From: Caldilinea sp. CFX5
GTDB lineage: Bacteria; Chloroflexota; Anaerolineae; Caldilineales; Caldilineaceae
Direction: 5' to 3'
DNA length: 64,000 nt
Assembly: GCA_021405325.1 (NCBI GenBank)
Contig: QWII01000058.1
Span: 85,180 to 149,179 of the forward strand
The number at the start of each line of letters is the position of its first letter. Within the stretch, counting starts at the first letter, position 1. The notes under the pieces were generated by a model. The model was given only the letters and a program-made list of their open reading frames with translations. It did no database searches and had not been told where the DNA came from. Shown in pieces: positions 55,390 to 63,529 of this stretch. The translations under genes and the position numbers were made by a program.

Positions 55390-56940
55390 ATGGGTATGAA
55401 TATGTCAAAACTACCTTCCCCATCAGTACGCCGTCGCATTCTTGAAAGGCTGATGAGCCGCCCGCCCACCGTCGAATGGCAGATCGCCGAGAATGATGCA
55501 GCGTGGGAACGCCTGTGTGCGTCGCCCTTACCCGATTTTGTACCAGAGACGCCGGTTCCTTACCGTCGCCCCATGATAAAATACTATCTGGGCAGGGTGG
55601 CGGCGATTCTCCTGGTGTTGGGTAGCGTCAGTGATTGGCATGGGGACGCAACTCGACCCAGCTTGCCTGCGACCGAAGCAGACGTAATGGCAACCATCCA
55701 ACAGGAACTCGCCGCGGTGGCGCCTGGCCCTGATCCGTTGGGTCTACGCCCGATCGGTGACGAACTAGAGGCCAATGGCCGCCCCCCATCTACCGAGGCG
55801 GTCTATCGCTGGCAGCCAGCCGGCCAAAGCGTTGATGCGGCAGCGCCCCTAAAGGTTGCCTTGCATGTCATTGCTGCACAAGGGGATCAGGCCGTGGCGC
55901 GTGTCCTCACTTACAGAGAGGACGGAGCGCCGTCGTATCGGCAGACGCGCTTTTATCAGCGGATTGGGGAACGTTGGCTGCCAACGGCGCCGGACGCTAC
56001 ACTGTGGGGTCCGGAACGCCGGCTGGAAACCCGGTCCTTTGTCTTTCATTTTCGCCAACAGGATGCGGCGGTCGTCATGGCAGTGGCGACGCGGATCGAA
56101 ACGCTTTATACCACGCTGCGTCGCAACGTTGGCCTGCCTAGCATCCCCAGTGCTGAACGGTTGATCATCGACGTACAGATCACGGCAACGCCCGGGCGTC
56201 CATCACGCTGGTTCGATGCAGCGAAGCGCATCATCGTCCCTTCACCAGCAGTTTATTGGGCGCCAGCCGAGGTGACTGACGCTGAACTGCTGGCCCAGTC
56301 GATTGCGCTGCCTTTGCTTGATGACGTAATCGCCAAGGCCGCCGAGTACTATGGGCTTGGTTCGGGGCGGCATCCCATGTTGCGGGGGGTGCGTTTGTGG
56401 CAGATCTGGGAGCTGGACCTGCCGCTGGCCGTCTGGCGGAGGGCGGTGGTGTCGTGGCTCTATCGGAAGTTGCCCGCTGATGGCTCCCATCAAGAGGGCC
56501 TGTTACCGGATCGCTACCAGGAAATCTGCGCCGCGCACCAGATCTGGATGCCCACGCCGTTACAAATTGACATTCCGTTAAGCTGTATCGACGGAAAATT
56601 GGAATACCGGCACTTCTCTCTGCCGGGTGTACGCGAGCCGCTCACCCACCTAGAGCAGCTTGCCCTGCTGGCGCCGCCCAATGAGTATCTGGGTCAATGG
56701 AGCGGGACGCAACATCACTACCCACAGGGTCAGACCGTTGCCTTGGCGACAGTCATCGAGTATGCCGTCGCCACCTATGGTCGGGAGTGCCTGCCTGCGC
56801 TGTTGGCAGGGTTGGGGCAATACGACAGTTGGGAGACCCTCCTGCCGACGGTCTATGGCGTGTCGTCCGCTGAATTCGAGGCCGGCTGGCAGGGCTACCT
56901 GGCTGACCGCTATCTGGTGTCTATCGATACCAGACAGTAG
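55390..56940 (+). CDS. Membrane-anchored protein of unknown function (peptidase MA-like layout)
   Basis: A 516-residue protein with a 65-residue cytoplasmic N terminus, one transmembrane helix (YYLGRVAAILLVLGSVSDW, about residues 63-81) and a large outer domain. SFVFHFRQQDAAVVMAVATR, IETLYTTLRRNVGLP and LIIDVQIT resemble the beginning of peptidase-MA-type domains, but no HExxH is present where it would be expected. ATG 55390 is one of three close in-frame starts (also 55396 and 55402), and none has a good ribosome site. Role unknown; possibly one unit with the upstream lipoprotein. Confidence 0.55.
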   Translation: MGMNMSKLPSPSVRRRILERLMSRPPTVEWQIAENDAAWERLCASPLPDFVPETPVPYRRPMIKYYLGRVAAILLVLGSVSDWHGDATRPSLPATEADVMATIQQELAAVAPGPDPLGLRPIGDELEANGRPPSTEAVYRWQPAGQSVDAAAPLKVALHVIAAQGDQAVARVLTYREDGAPSYRQTRFYQRIGERWLPTAPDATLWGPERRLETRSFVFHFRQQDAAVVMAVATRIETLYTTLRRNVGLPSIPSAERLIIDVQITATPGRPSRWFDAAKRIIVPSPAVYWAPAEVTDAELLAQSIALPLLDDVIAKAAEYYGLGSGRHPMLRGVRLWQIWELDLPLAVWRRAVVSWLYRKLPADGSHQEGLLPDRYQEICAAHQIWMPTPLQIDIPLSCIDGKLEYRHFSLPGVREPLTHLEQLALLAPPNEYLGQWSGTQHHYPQGQTVALATVIEYAVATYGRECLPALLAGLGQYDSWETLLPTVYGVSSAEFEAGWQGYLADRYLVSIDTRQ

Positions 56941-56961
56941 CGAACAATTCCATCGATTGGC

Positions 56962-57933
56962 TCACCGTTGGCTTACCAGCCGGCGTGCGTTTGTCCAGAG
57001 ATCCAGGGATTGCGCTGTAGTTTGTGCAGCGGCGATAGCCGACGGCGCCAGCCCAGCGGTGAGCGCAGCAATCGGTGCGCCGGCAATGCGCTCAAACCAA
57101 CGCGAGTTGGCAACGAAGGGCGAGCGTGCGGCAATGGTGTACAGGGTCACGGCCTCTTCCGCTTCGCCCGCTTCCGCCAGCAGCAAAGCCAGGAGCGGGA
57201 AGGCAAAACAGCAAGTAGAGGTCGTCAACACTTTGAGACCAGGGGCCACTTGCAAAAGCTTCACCACCAGATCCACCCCGGCTGGCAGATGCTCAAAATT
57301 GTCCAACACAAGGAGTAGGCGCTGCGGCTGGAGAAAGGTTTGGAGTTGTTGGATGGGATCGCGACCTGCGGTTAAGGGGCAGGAAAGCGCGGCGGCAATG
57401 GCAACGGGCAGACTCTCAGGCGCACTGAGCGCCGCCAGCGGCACAAAGGTAACGCCCTGCGCAAAATAGTCCACCTGCGCCGATGCTGCTTTGAGCGCCA
57501 GATGGGTTTTGCCGATGCCGCCGGGACCGGTCACGGTGACCAGGCGGGTCTGCTTACGGCGGAGGAGGGCGGCCAGGGCGGTCAGTTCCTGCTTGCGACC
57601 TACCAGTGGCGTCAAGGGCAAAGGGAGGGTGGCGGGTGGCGCGGTGGCGGGTAAGAGCGTAGCGTCGGCTTGGGGTAGCGACGGCGCGGCCAACGCCGTC
57701 ACCGCTTGTTCGCCACGGACAACGCGCAAAAAACGGGTGCGTTCTTCCGCAGCAAGTTGCAAACGCGCGGCCAACAACTCCGCCATCTGCAGCGAAGGAC
57801 GGCGTTCGTCGGCTTCGATCTTTTTGAGCATCACCGTGGCGCAACCAACTTGTTGCGCCAATAGCGCTTGAGTCAAGCCAAGCGCTTTGCGCCGCCGGCG
57901 CACCCAGTCACCAAGCGAGGATATTGGTTCCAT
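56962..57933 (-). pseudogene. XRE-family HTH NB-ARC regulator with large internal deletion
   Basis: A 323-residue product. Residues 5-65 are an XRE HTH ([20 protein letters not shown]). Residues 108-235 are the first part of an NB-ARC ATPase: [14 protein letters not shown], Walker [18 protein letters not shown], Walker [13 protein letters not shown]. At about residue 240 (near base 57213) the sequence jumps to [20 protein letters not shown] and [15 protein letters not shown], which is the end of the C-terminal TPR part of full-length proteins of about 900 residues. So some 550-650 codons are missing in frame. ATG 57933 has GGAGG upstream. It may be dead or a minimal derivative. Confidence 0.8.
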
Positions 57934-58014
57934 TGGCGTACCTCCATCGGCAGAACGGACAACACGATAGACGATGAGCGATGCTGCGCTTTTGTATCCC
58001 TTTTGTATCCGTGA

Positions 58015-58020
58015 AGTATA
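58015..58020 (-). promoter_or_regulatory. Extended -10 with direct repeats upstream of the XRE gene
   Basis: TTGTGGTATACT on the minus strand lies 80 bases upstream of the start. Just downstream two GGATACAAAAG units (within 57991-58011) form direct repeats that could be the operator of the XRE protein. Confidence 0.5.
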
Positions 58021-58105
58021 CCACAAAATTTTGAAAACGTGGTTAACTAAATTTGCTTTTCAAGACGCCATTTCGTTGATTTCCTAAGCTCTGGAGGCAG
58101 AAATC

Positions 58106-58618
58106 ATGCACTGTGAAACATTTGACACCTTAGCGCTTGGTTCCCAGATCATTGTCCATTCGCTTAACCCTGTTCCAACCAATACCCTGCAGCCACCCAA
58201 TGGCGATTTTTGGGGTGCGAAATTTATTTGGGCAAATGGCAATTCAACTGACACCGGCTATGCGCGCATCGAGAACCGGGGGCGCGCCGGCGGTTCAGGT
58301 CACGAAGTAAGAGTCAACAATCTCAATTTGTGTTTTGGCGCAAACTTTGGTCAAGTGCTTACCCGTATCAAATTTGTCTTTGGCGAATATGGCGGCAATC
58401 TCAATCTCATGCTGAACCGTCAATTTGTGAACTTTAGAAACTTCAAAGATATTGACGGCCAGATCATTGGGGGCGTCAAGGTAATTATCCATAGCGGCGG
58501 CGCCGGCAATGACACCGGCGTGGTTGAACTGGATGGAACGATTAACGACCAACGCTGGTGGGGTCATTTGGCTATCGGCGGCCAAGAGTTATGGATTGAT
58601 GATTTTTGTTGGGAATAG
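58106..58618 (+). CDS. Unknown protein, probably all-beta
   Basis: A 170-residue protein without signal peptide. It is rich in Gly, Asn and aromatic residues with a strand-turn pattern (GDFWGAKFIWANGNSTDTGY, RIENRGRAGGSGHEVRVNNL, LTRIKFVFGEYGGNLNLML, RWWGHLAIGGQELWIDDFCW). This looks like a jelly-roll or lectin-like fold, but I recognise no family. ATG 58106 has GGAGG eight bases upstream. It is first of four or five small plus-strand genes that follow the divergent XRE gene. Confidence 0.65.
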   Translation: MHCETFDTLALGSQIIVHSLNPVPTNTLQPPNGDFWGAKFIWANGNSTDTGYARIENRGRAGGSGHEVRVNNLNLCFGANFGQVLTRIKFVFGEYGGNLNLMLNRQFVNFRNFKDIDGQIIGGVKVIIHSGGAGNDTGVVELDGTINDQRWWGHLAIGGQELWIDDFCWE

Positions 58619-58640
58619 CAGACTGGAGCAAAGCATACCC

Positions 58641-58985
58641 ATGTTTAACCAAACAGGACAACGTGTCACCAATCAGCAAAACGCTGCGGGTGACATCATC
58701 AATCATCAAGGGCAAAGCCACTCGGTTTTACTCAGTGAACTGCAAAAATTGAAAGTCGCTACTGCTCATGCCCACCAGCAGGGGCTATTGCCACTAGAAG
58801 TGGCGGCCGATGTCGAGGATCAGATTGTCAAGGCGACGCAGCAGGCGGAAAAAGAGCCACCCAATAAACCATCGCTGCTTGAACACCTCAATACGGCGAA
58901 AAGTTTACTGGAAAGTATTGCAGCGGCCAGTAGCATTGTGAATGGTTTGACCACCTTGATACAAACCATTCACAAGTTTTTCTGA
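58641..58985 (+). CDS. Small helical protein with NAAGDI signature
   Basis: A 114-residue protein. The N terminus QTGQRVTNQQNAAGDIINHQ carries the peptide pattern N-A-(A)-G-D-I that is often seen before effector or NTPase modules in bacterial conflict and signalling proteins. It is followed by helices (LLSELQKLKVATAHAHQQGL, SLLEHLNTAKSLLESIAAAS, VNGLTTLIQTI). The start is at ATG 58641, 23 bases after the upstream stop. The next gene shows a related signature. Function unknown. Confidence 0.65.
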   Translation: MFNQTGQRVTNQQNAAGDIINHQGQSHSVLLSELQKLKVATAHAHQQGLLPLEVAADVEDQIVKATQQAEKEPPNKPSLLEHLNTAKSLLESIAAASSIVNGLTTLIQTIHKFF

Positions 58986-59150
58986 TTGTTGAGGGAAAAG
59001 AGCGAGGTTGGTACTTCTAAAAATCCAGCTTCAGGGGCGACGAAAAGAGGTAGAGATCGCGCCAAGCACAAAAAAGCCGGCGGTCCGCATAAACCAAAGG
59101 AAAAGCATAGTCGAAAGCCTGGCAGTTCACAAACAAAGGAGAAAAGGGAC

Positions 59151-59885
59151 ATGGTTCGTGTTAACAAGCCTACTGCACCTTTACCAGAACGGGTAGTCAA
59201 TCAAAACCCGCCCACGCCGCTCAAGCCTGCACTTGAGCGGCTCTCTAAAGCGCAGCATACAAGCCAAAATGAGAAGACAATTTCATCAAGACCAGATTCG
59301 ATACCAGATTCGATGGGAACCCCACCTTCTGTGACTTATGATCTGCGTGATCAGGAAGTCGGTTGGCAATACAACGCTGGGCGCGATATTCACATCACCA
59401 ACGTCCATTCCTGGGATGGATTGGCCGAACAGATGGACAAAATCCATGCAGAAATTGCGCAAGCCCATAAATATCAAGCTATCAATGCCGAACAGGACGC
59501 AGCAATTCAATCTCAACTAGCACGAATTGGCATCGAGATGCGCAATCATAACCATGACCAAGAGGTAATTATGGACGGTTTGTATGAAGCGCAAAGTCAA
59601 GTTGATGCAGCAAGTATGGAATTGGTACAAAAAATTGCGCAGTGTACGCTGGAGATTGCGCAACTGCAACAACAACTTGACCAAGCCAAGAGTGCCAACT
59701 CACAAACTTGGGAGAGGGGTGAACAAGCTTCTCAGATCAGCCAAATGGCTCAGAAGATAACACGCCGAAGTAAAACCCGCAGCACGCTGCTGACCGGCAT
59801 GGCGGGACTGGTCGCTCTGGCCTTTGATTTAGGGCTGACCGGCGGCCTTGTCATTGCATTGTCTGCGTTTATCGTTGTGGACTAA
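59151..59885 (+). CDS. Coiled-coil membrane protein with NAGRDI signature
   Basis: A 244-residue protein. A polar N terminus is followed by EVGWQYNAGRDIHITNVHSW (residues about 68-90), a peptide related to that of the upstream gene. A long coiled coil (residues 95-200, AQHKYQAINAEQDAAIQSQL-like) and a C-terminal pair of short hydrophobic segments (LLTGMAGLVALAFDLGLTGG, LVIALSAFIVVD) complete it. ATG 59151 is preceded by AAAGGAG; a TTG near 58986 would add a lysine-rich extension of about 55 residues and cannot be excluded. It may assemble at the membrane. Confidence 0.65.
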   Translation: MVRVNKPTAPLPERVVNQNPPTPLKPALERLSKAQHTSQNEKTISSRPDSIPDSMGTPPSVTYDLRDQEVGWQYNAGRDIHITNVHSWDGLAEQMDKIHAEIAQAHKYQAINAEQDAAIQSQLARIGIEMRNHNHDQEVIMDGLYEAQSQVDAASMELVQKIAQCTLEIAQLQQQLDQAKSANSQTWERGEQASQISQMAQKITRRSKTRSTLLTGMAGLVALAFDLGLTGGLVIALSAFIVVD

Positions 59886-59982
59886 TCCGCTTTGACTTTG
59901 TTGACGAACAGCCAAACTACGGTTGCGTGTCCTGCTTGTGGCAGTCTGGTACGGGCGGGGTAGTACATAAAAGGAGAAAACA

Positions 59983-60258
59983 ATGGCGACAGTCTATCTT
60001 GGTCATGAAATTATTCGCTGTGGACGCGACCTCGTCCTCATTCAAACAGCCACGGGCAATGAGGAGGTTCGCAAAGGAGAAACCAAGGACATCGCACTTG
60101 GGTATGTGGCGGAGACCTTGGACTGGTATTGCAAGCAAGATGACGAGGAGGATCTCGAACACCAAGATGCTCCCAATGAGAATCCATTTAATCGAATCGT
60201 TATCAAGCGTCACGCCGAAGGCAGACGGGCAGACGTCTTCTTCTATTTCGATGTTTGA
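59983..60258 (+). CDS. Small unknown acidic protein
   Basis: A 91-residue protein with alternating strands (TVYLGHEIIRCGRDLVLIQT) and an acidic middle (DDEEDLEHQDAPNEN). No family recognised. AAAAGGAGAAAACA gives a good ribosome site before ATG 59983. It lies 97 bases after the coiled-coil gene and is the last of the unknown group. Confidence 0.6.
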   Translation: MATVYLGHEIIRCGRDLVLIQTATGNEEVRKGETKDIALGYVAETLDWYCKQDDEEDLEHQDAPNENPFNRIVIKRHAEGRRADVFFYFDV

Positions 60259-60332
60259 ATTGATACGTTGAACCTTCGGGCATAGGCGCTCGACTGCCCC
60301 CACTGGGAACAAAGCACAGAAGGAGACAACTG

Positions 60333-61508
60333 ATGATAACCGTAGCTACATTGTTGGACAAAGTAAACGAAATTGCGCCGCTGCTTCACGCCCACGCCGA
60401 GGAGGCGGAACAAGCACGACAACTCGCTCGCCCGGTGGTGGCAGCGATGCAGCAGGCCGGGCTTTACCGCATGGCGCGGGCGAAAGCCTTTGGCGGTCTG
60501 GAACTCGACCCGGTCAGCATCTTCCAGGTTGTAGAAGCCGTGGCGCGTCACGATAGTGCGGCGGGTTGGAACTTGCAACTCTCCCTGGCCGTGGATTGGC
60601 TGCTGGCTTGGCTGCCCGATGCCGGCGCGGCAGAGATTTTGGCGGAGAACCCAGATGCCATCTTGGGTACGTCGTTCACCCCCACCTGTCAGGCAGTCGA
60701 AGTGGCGGGCGGCTACCGATTGACCGGCCAGATTCCCTATGTGAGCGGCGCACACAACTGTCACTGGTTTATGTTCACCCCCATCCTTATGGACGGTGAC
60801 CAGCCGCGTCTACACGCCCCGGGCATTCCCATGCAGCGCTTCATGTGGCTCCCCGCCACCGACGCTCATGTCCTCGATACCTGGCACACGTTGGGAATGC
60901 GCGGCACGGGCAGTCACGATGTCGCCGTCGCCGATCAGTTTATCCCTGAGCAGCGCACGGTGCCGCTAGCTCCGTTGGGTCAGCCCGGTCAGGCGTATCA
61001 GGGGCCGCTCTATCGCTTGACGGTCTGGCCGCCCGTTGCCCTCCTGGCGCCGCCAGCCTTGGGCGTGGCGCAAGCCGCCCTGGACGATTTAATCGAGATG
61101 GCCGGCAAGAAGACACCGCGCTATACCGCCGCCACCATGCGTGACCGCCAGGTAGTACAGCGGCAGGTAGCCGAGGCGGCGGCCAGTTTAGGCGCTGGTC
61201 GCGCCTTTCTGCATCAAACCTTTCAAGCGAATTGGGAAGCCGCCATGCAGGGCGCAACGCCCACGTTGGCGCGTAAATTGCAGATGCAACTAGCGGCAAC
61301 CTATGCTGTCCAGGCGGCTGCCAAAGCGGTAGATCTGCTGCATGAGGCTGCCGGCGCCTCGGCCATTCGCGAACAGTACCGTTTCCAGCGCTACTTCCGC
61401 GATATTCACACCATCACCCAACACGCCTTTATCTGCGCCAGTCGCTACGAGTCGGTTGGTGCGCTGATGTTGGGGGCGCAGTCAGATTGGCCGTTCTTTG
61501 CTTTCTAA
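60333..61508 (+). CDS. Acyl-CoA-dehydrogenase-fold flavin-dependent monooxygenase-like protein
   Basis: A 391-residue protein of the acyl-CoA dehydrogenase superfamily, group of FMNH2-dependent hydroxylases (HsaA, HpaB-C2 and DszC type). LARPVVAAMQQAGLYRMARA, GGLELDPVSIFQVVEAVARH, DSAAGWNLQLSLAVDWLLAW, DTWHTLGMRGTGSHDVAVAD and YRFQRYFRDIHTITQHAFIC are conserved. The catalytic Glu of true dehydrogenases is not evident. It would need a flavin reductase, which is not seen nearby. AAGGAG lies seven bases before ATG 60333. The SDR gene that follows after 16 bases probably acts in the same pathway. Confidence 0.85.
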   Translation: MITVATLLDKVNEIAPLLHAHAEEAEQARQLARPVVAAMQQAGLYRMARAKAFGGLELDPVSIFQVVEAVARHDSAAGWNLQLSLAVDWLLAWLPDAGAAEILAENPDAILGTSFTPTCQAVEVAGGYRLTGQIPYVSGAHNCHWFMFTPILMDGDQPRLHAPGIPMQRFMWLPATDAHVLDTWHTLGMRGTGSHDVAVADQFIPEQRTVPLAPLGQPGQAYQGPLYRLTVWPPVALLAPPALGVAQAALDDLIEMAGKKTPRYTAATMRDRQVVQRQVAEAAASLGAGRAFLHQTFQANWEAAMQGATPTLARKLQMQLAATYAVQAAAKAVDLLHEAAGASAIREQYRFQRYFRDIHTITQHAFICASRYESVGALMLGAQSDWPFFAF

Positions 61509-61524
61509 GCTAAGGAGCAAGACG

Positions 61525-62412
61525 ATGGCACAAGCGGAAGAGATCAAACACGCTGGACAACCATTGGCCGGTCAGGTCACCCTGGTCACGGGCGGGGGGC
61601 GTGGCTTAGGGCGCGCCTATGCCCTGGCGTTGGCCCAGGCGGGGATGGCGGTTGCAGTCACGGCCCGCACGACCGCAGAGATTGCGGCCACGGCGCAACA
61701 AATCGAGCAAAACGGTGGCCGGGCGCTGGCCATCCCCGCCGATGTAACCGATGCCAAAGCGATTGCGCACCTGATCGCCACGGTGGAGCGCCAACTGGGG
61801 CCGATTGATTTGCTGGTGAATAATGCCGGTATTGCTCGTGCCTTTGCTTTGATCGCCGAGGTGGGTGAAGAGGAGTGGTGGCGGGAGGTAGAGGTCAATC
61901 TGCGCGGCCCCTTTCTCTGCGCGCGGGGCGTCCTTCCCAGCATGATTGCCCGCCAGCGTGGGCGTATCATCAACGTGGCGAGTCGTGGCGGTTTGATCGT
62001 ATTTGAACGCGCCTCCGCCTACTGTGTGAGTAAAGCGGCCCTCATTCGCCTCAGCCAGTTCTTGGCCGCCGAAACGAAAGAGCATGGCATTGTCGTCTTT
62101 GCCATCCATCCCGGCACCGTGCGCACGCCTATGAATGAAGAGATGCGAACTTCCGAGCTTGTTCGCCAGCGTGCGCCCCTCATCCAACAAAACCGCCAGA
62201 AGCTGCACGAAGAAGAGAGCTATGAGCCGATTGAGCAATCGGTGGACTTGGTTTTGTTGCTGGCATCCGGCCAGGCCGATGCCCTCTCTGGACGGTTTCT
62301 CAGCATTGAGGATGATCTCAATGAGTTGGTGCGCCGCAGTGCAGAGATTGAACGGGATGATCTCTATACCCTACAGCTCCACAAATTAGCGACCAATCAG
62401 GAGCCGCTATGA
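61525..62412 (+). CDS. SDR-family NAD(P)-dependent oxidoreductase
   Basis: A 295-residue short-chain dehydrogenase. Cofactor motif TLVTGGGRGLGRAYALALAQ, LLVNNAGIARAF, the catalytic Ser in INVASRGGLIVFE and the YCVSKAA motif (Y-x3-K) are present, with HPGTVRTPMNEEM after it. Start at ATG 61525 with AAGGAG eight bases upstream. It likely forms an operon with the monooxygenase-like gene. Directly after its TGA the same frame continues as a GNAT remnant, so a deletion seems to have joined the two. Confidence 0.9.
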   Translation: MAQAEEIKHAGQPLAGQVTLVTGGGRGLGRAYALALAQAGMAVAVTARTTAEIAATAQQIEQNGGRALAIPADVTDAKAIAHLIATVERQLGPIDLLVNNAGIARAFALIAEVGEEEWWREVEVNLRGPFLCARGVLPSMIARQRGRIINVASRGGLIVFERASAYCVSKAALIRLSQFLAAETKEHGIVVFAIHPGTVRTPMNEEMRTSELVRQRAPLIQQNRQKLHEEESYEPIEQSVDLVLLLASGQADALSGRFLSIEDDLNELVRRSAEIERDDLYTLQLHKLATNQEPL

Positions 62413-62625
62413 CAGATCGGGTTGACCTGGGGCGGGTTAACCGGGGATTATGGCGCAGCCCAAATCCTCTATAGCCAGCGCGGGTATGTGCCAGATGGTC
62501 GCGGCCTCTTTCAACACGGTAAGTATCTGAACTATGGCGAGCAAATCTGGATTGATGATGCGTTGACGCTCTATCTGACCAAACGGTTGGAACCCAGTGC
62601 AATCGCGCGAGCCTTAACCGTGTAG
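62413..62625 (+). pseudogene. C-terminal remnant of a GNAT acetyltransferase
   Basis: The frame right after the SDR stop codon reads GLTGDYGAAQILYSQRGYVP, DGRGLFQHGKYLNYGEQI and WIDDALTLYLTKRLEP to a TAG at 62623-62625. This is the typical acetyl-CoA-binding and C-terminal part of GNAT proteins (DYG-AQ-LY--RGYVPDGRG, then DD-L-LYLTK). The N-terminal half is missing and no start codon fits. Confidence 0.7.
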
Positions 62626-62661
62626 AGGCATTCTAGTAGACCGACCATGTAACCTTTAGAA

Positions 62662-62738
62662 TTTGTACACGGATTTTCAGGATGAACACGGATAAACTCC
62701 AGAATAATCCGTGTTTATCCTGAAAATCCGTGTACAAA
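62662..62738. repeat. Intergenic hairpin, 32-bp arms
   Basis: Arms 62662-62693 and 62707-62738 are inverted copies with about one mismatch (TTTGTACACGGATTTTCAGG type). Just upstream of the small unknown gene at 62808. Confidence 0.92.
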
Positions 62739-62807
62739 ATTTGATCAACCCTGATGGTGCAGCAAACGCGGATCAGCGAATGAAACGTCAATGTTTCGGA
62801 GAAAATC

Positions 62808-63218
62808 ATGAACAACCAAACTTGGCAACCATTTTCACTACCCCCGCTCCCCTTTCGCTTTCACTATCCACCAACCACCGCCCAGGGGCAGCCGGTGGCG
62901 ATGGACGAACTGCGCCTTCATTTTCGTGCCATCGACAGCAATGACGTCTATTTCGAGCTCTCCCGTCACCTCTATCTTTCGGCCCAGGAAGTTTATGATC
63001 GCGAAAAGCGGTTTGCGGAAGAACGCTTAGAAGCCGTCGTGAGCGAGTTGAAGCCAAGCACTTTTGCGGGGCAACCGGCGTATGAGTTTCGTTTTCGCTG
63101 GGCTGATGGGGAGCGCGTCGTGGTGTTGATCGAAAAGGACGCCATCCTGTACCGGCTTATCTACGACCCCCAGGCGGCCCTCAACGGGGAAATTTTGCAG
63201 AGTTTTGAATTCGTGTAG
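62808..63218 (+). CDS. Small cytoplasmic protein of unknown function
   Basis: A 136-residue protein. FSLPPLPFRFHYPPTTAQGQ, ELRLHFRAIDSNDVYFELSR, FAGQPAYEFRFRWADGERVV and LIYDPQAALNGEILQSFEFV resemble the PsbP/DUF1795-like layout, with a strand-rich fold ending in a conserved D-P...N-x-E-I-L segment. No signal peptide. ATG 62808 is preceded by CGGAGAAAATC. I cannot assign a function. Confidence 0.6.
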   Translation: MNNQTWQPFSLPPLPFRFHYPPTTAQGQPVAMDELRLHFRAIDSNDVYFELSRHLYLSAQEVYDREKRFAEERLEAVVSELKPSTFAGQPAYEFRFRWADGERVVVLIEKDAILYRLIYDPQAALNGEILQSFEFV

Positions 63219-63227
63219 AGCGCAATC

Positions 63228-63260
63228 ACAAACCGGGTTTCTGACAGAAACCCGGTTTGT
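63228..63260. repeat. Intergenic hairpin, 16-bp perfect arms
   Basis: ACAAACCGGGTTTCTG (63228-63243) is inverted at 63245-63260 around a single base. It could terminate the upstream gene, although no T-run follows. The rest of 63261-63529 holds no gene I can support. Confidence 0.9.
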
Positions 63261-63529
63261 AACTCGACTCCGTTGCAGTCCACTGATTCTCTATCATCAT
63301 CGGGGGTAGAAGCAGGAAGGGAACCGCGGAACCGGTGGACAATCCATCGGCGCCGACCCGCTATGTGATACTGGGAGAAAAGGCTGAGTAATCGTTTGTC
63401 CACTTTAAACCGAAGCGCCCAATCCCTAACTTTTTATAGGTGACAACCAAAGATCATAGCGCGATAATCGCGTCTGTCTACAGGCGTCTGGTATGAAGTG
63501 TATGAGATAGCAGAAAAAAGGAGACGAGT

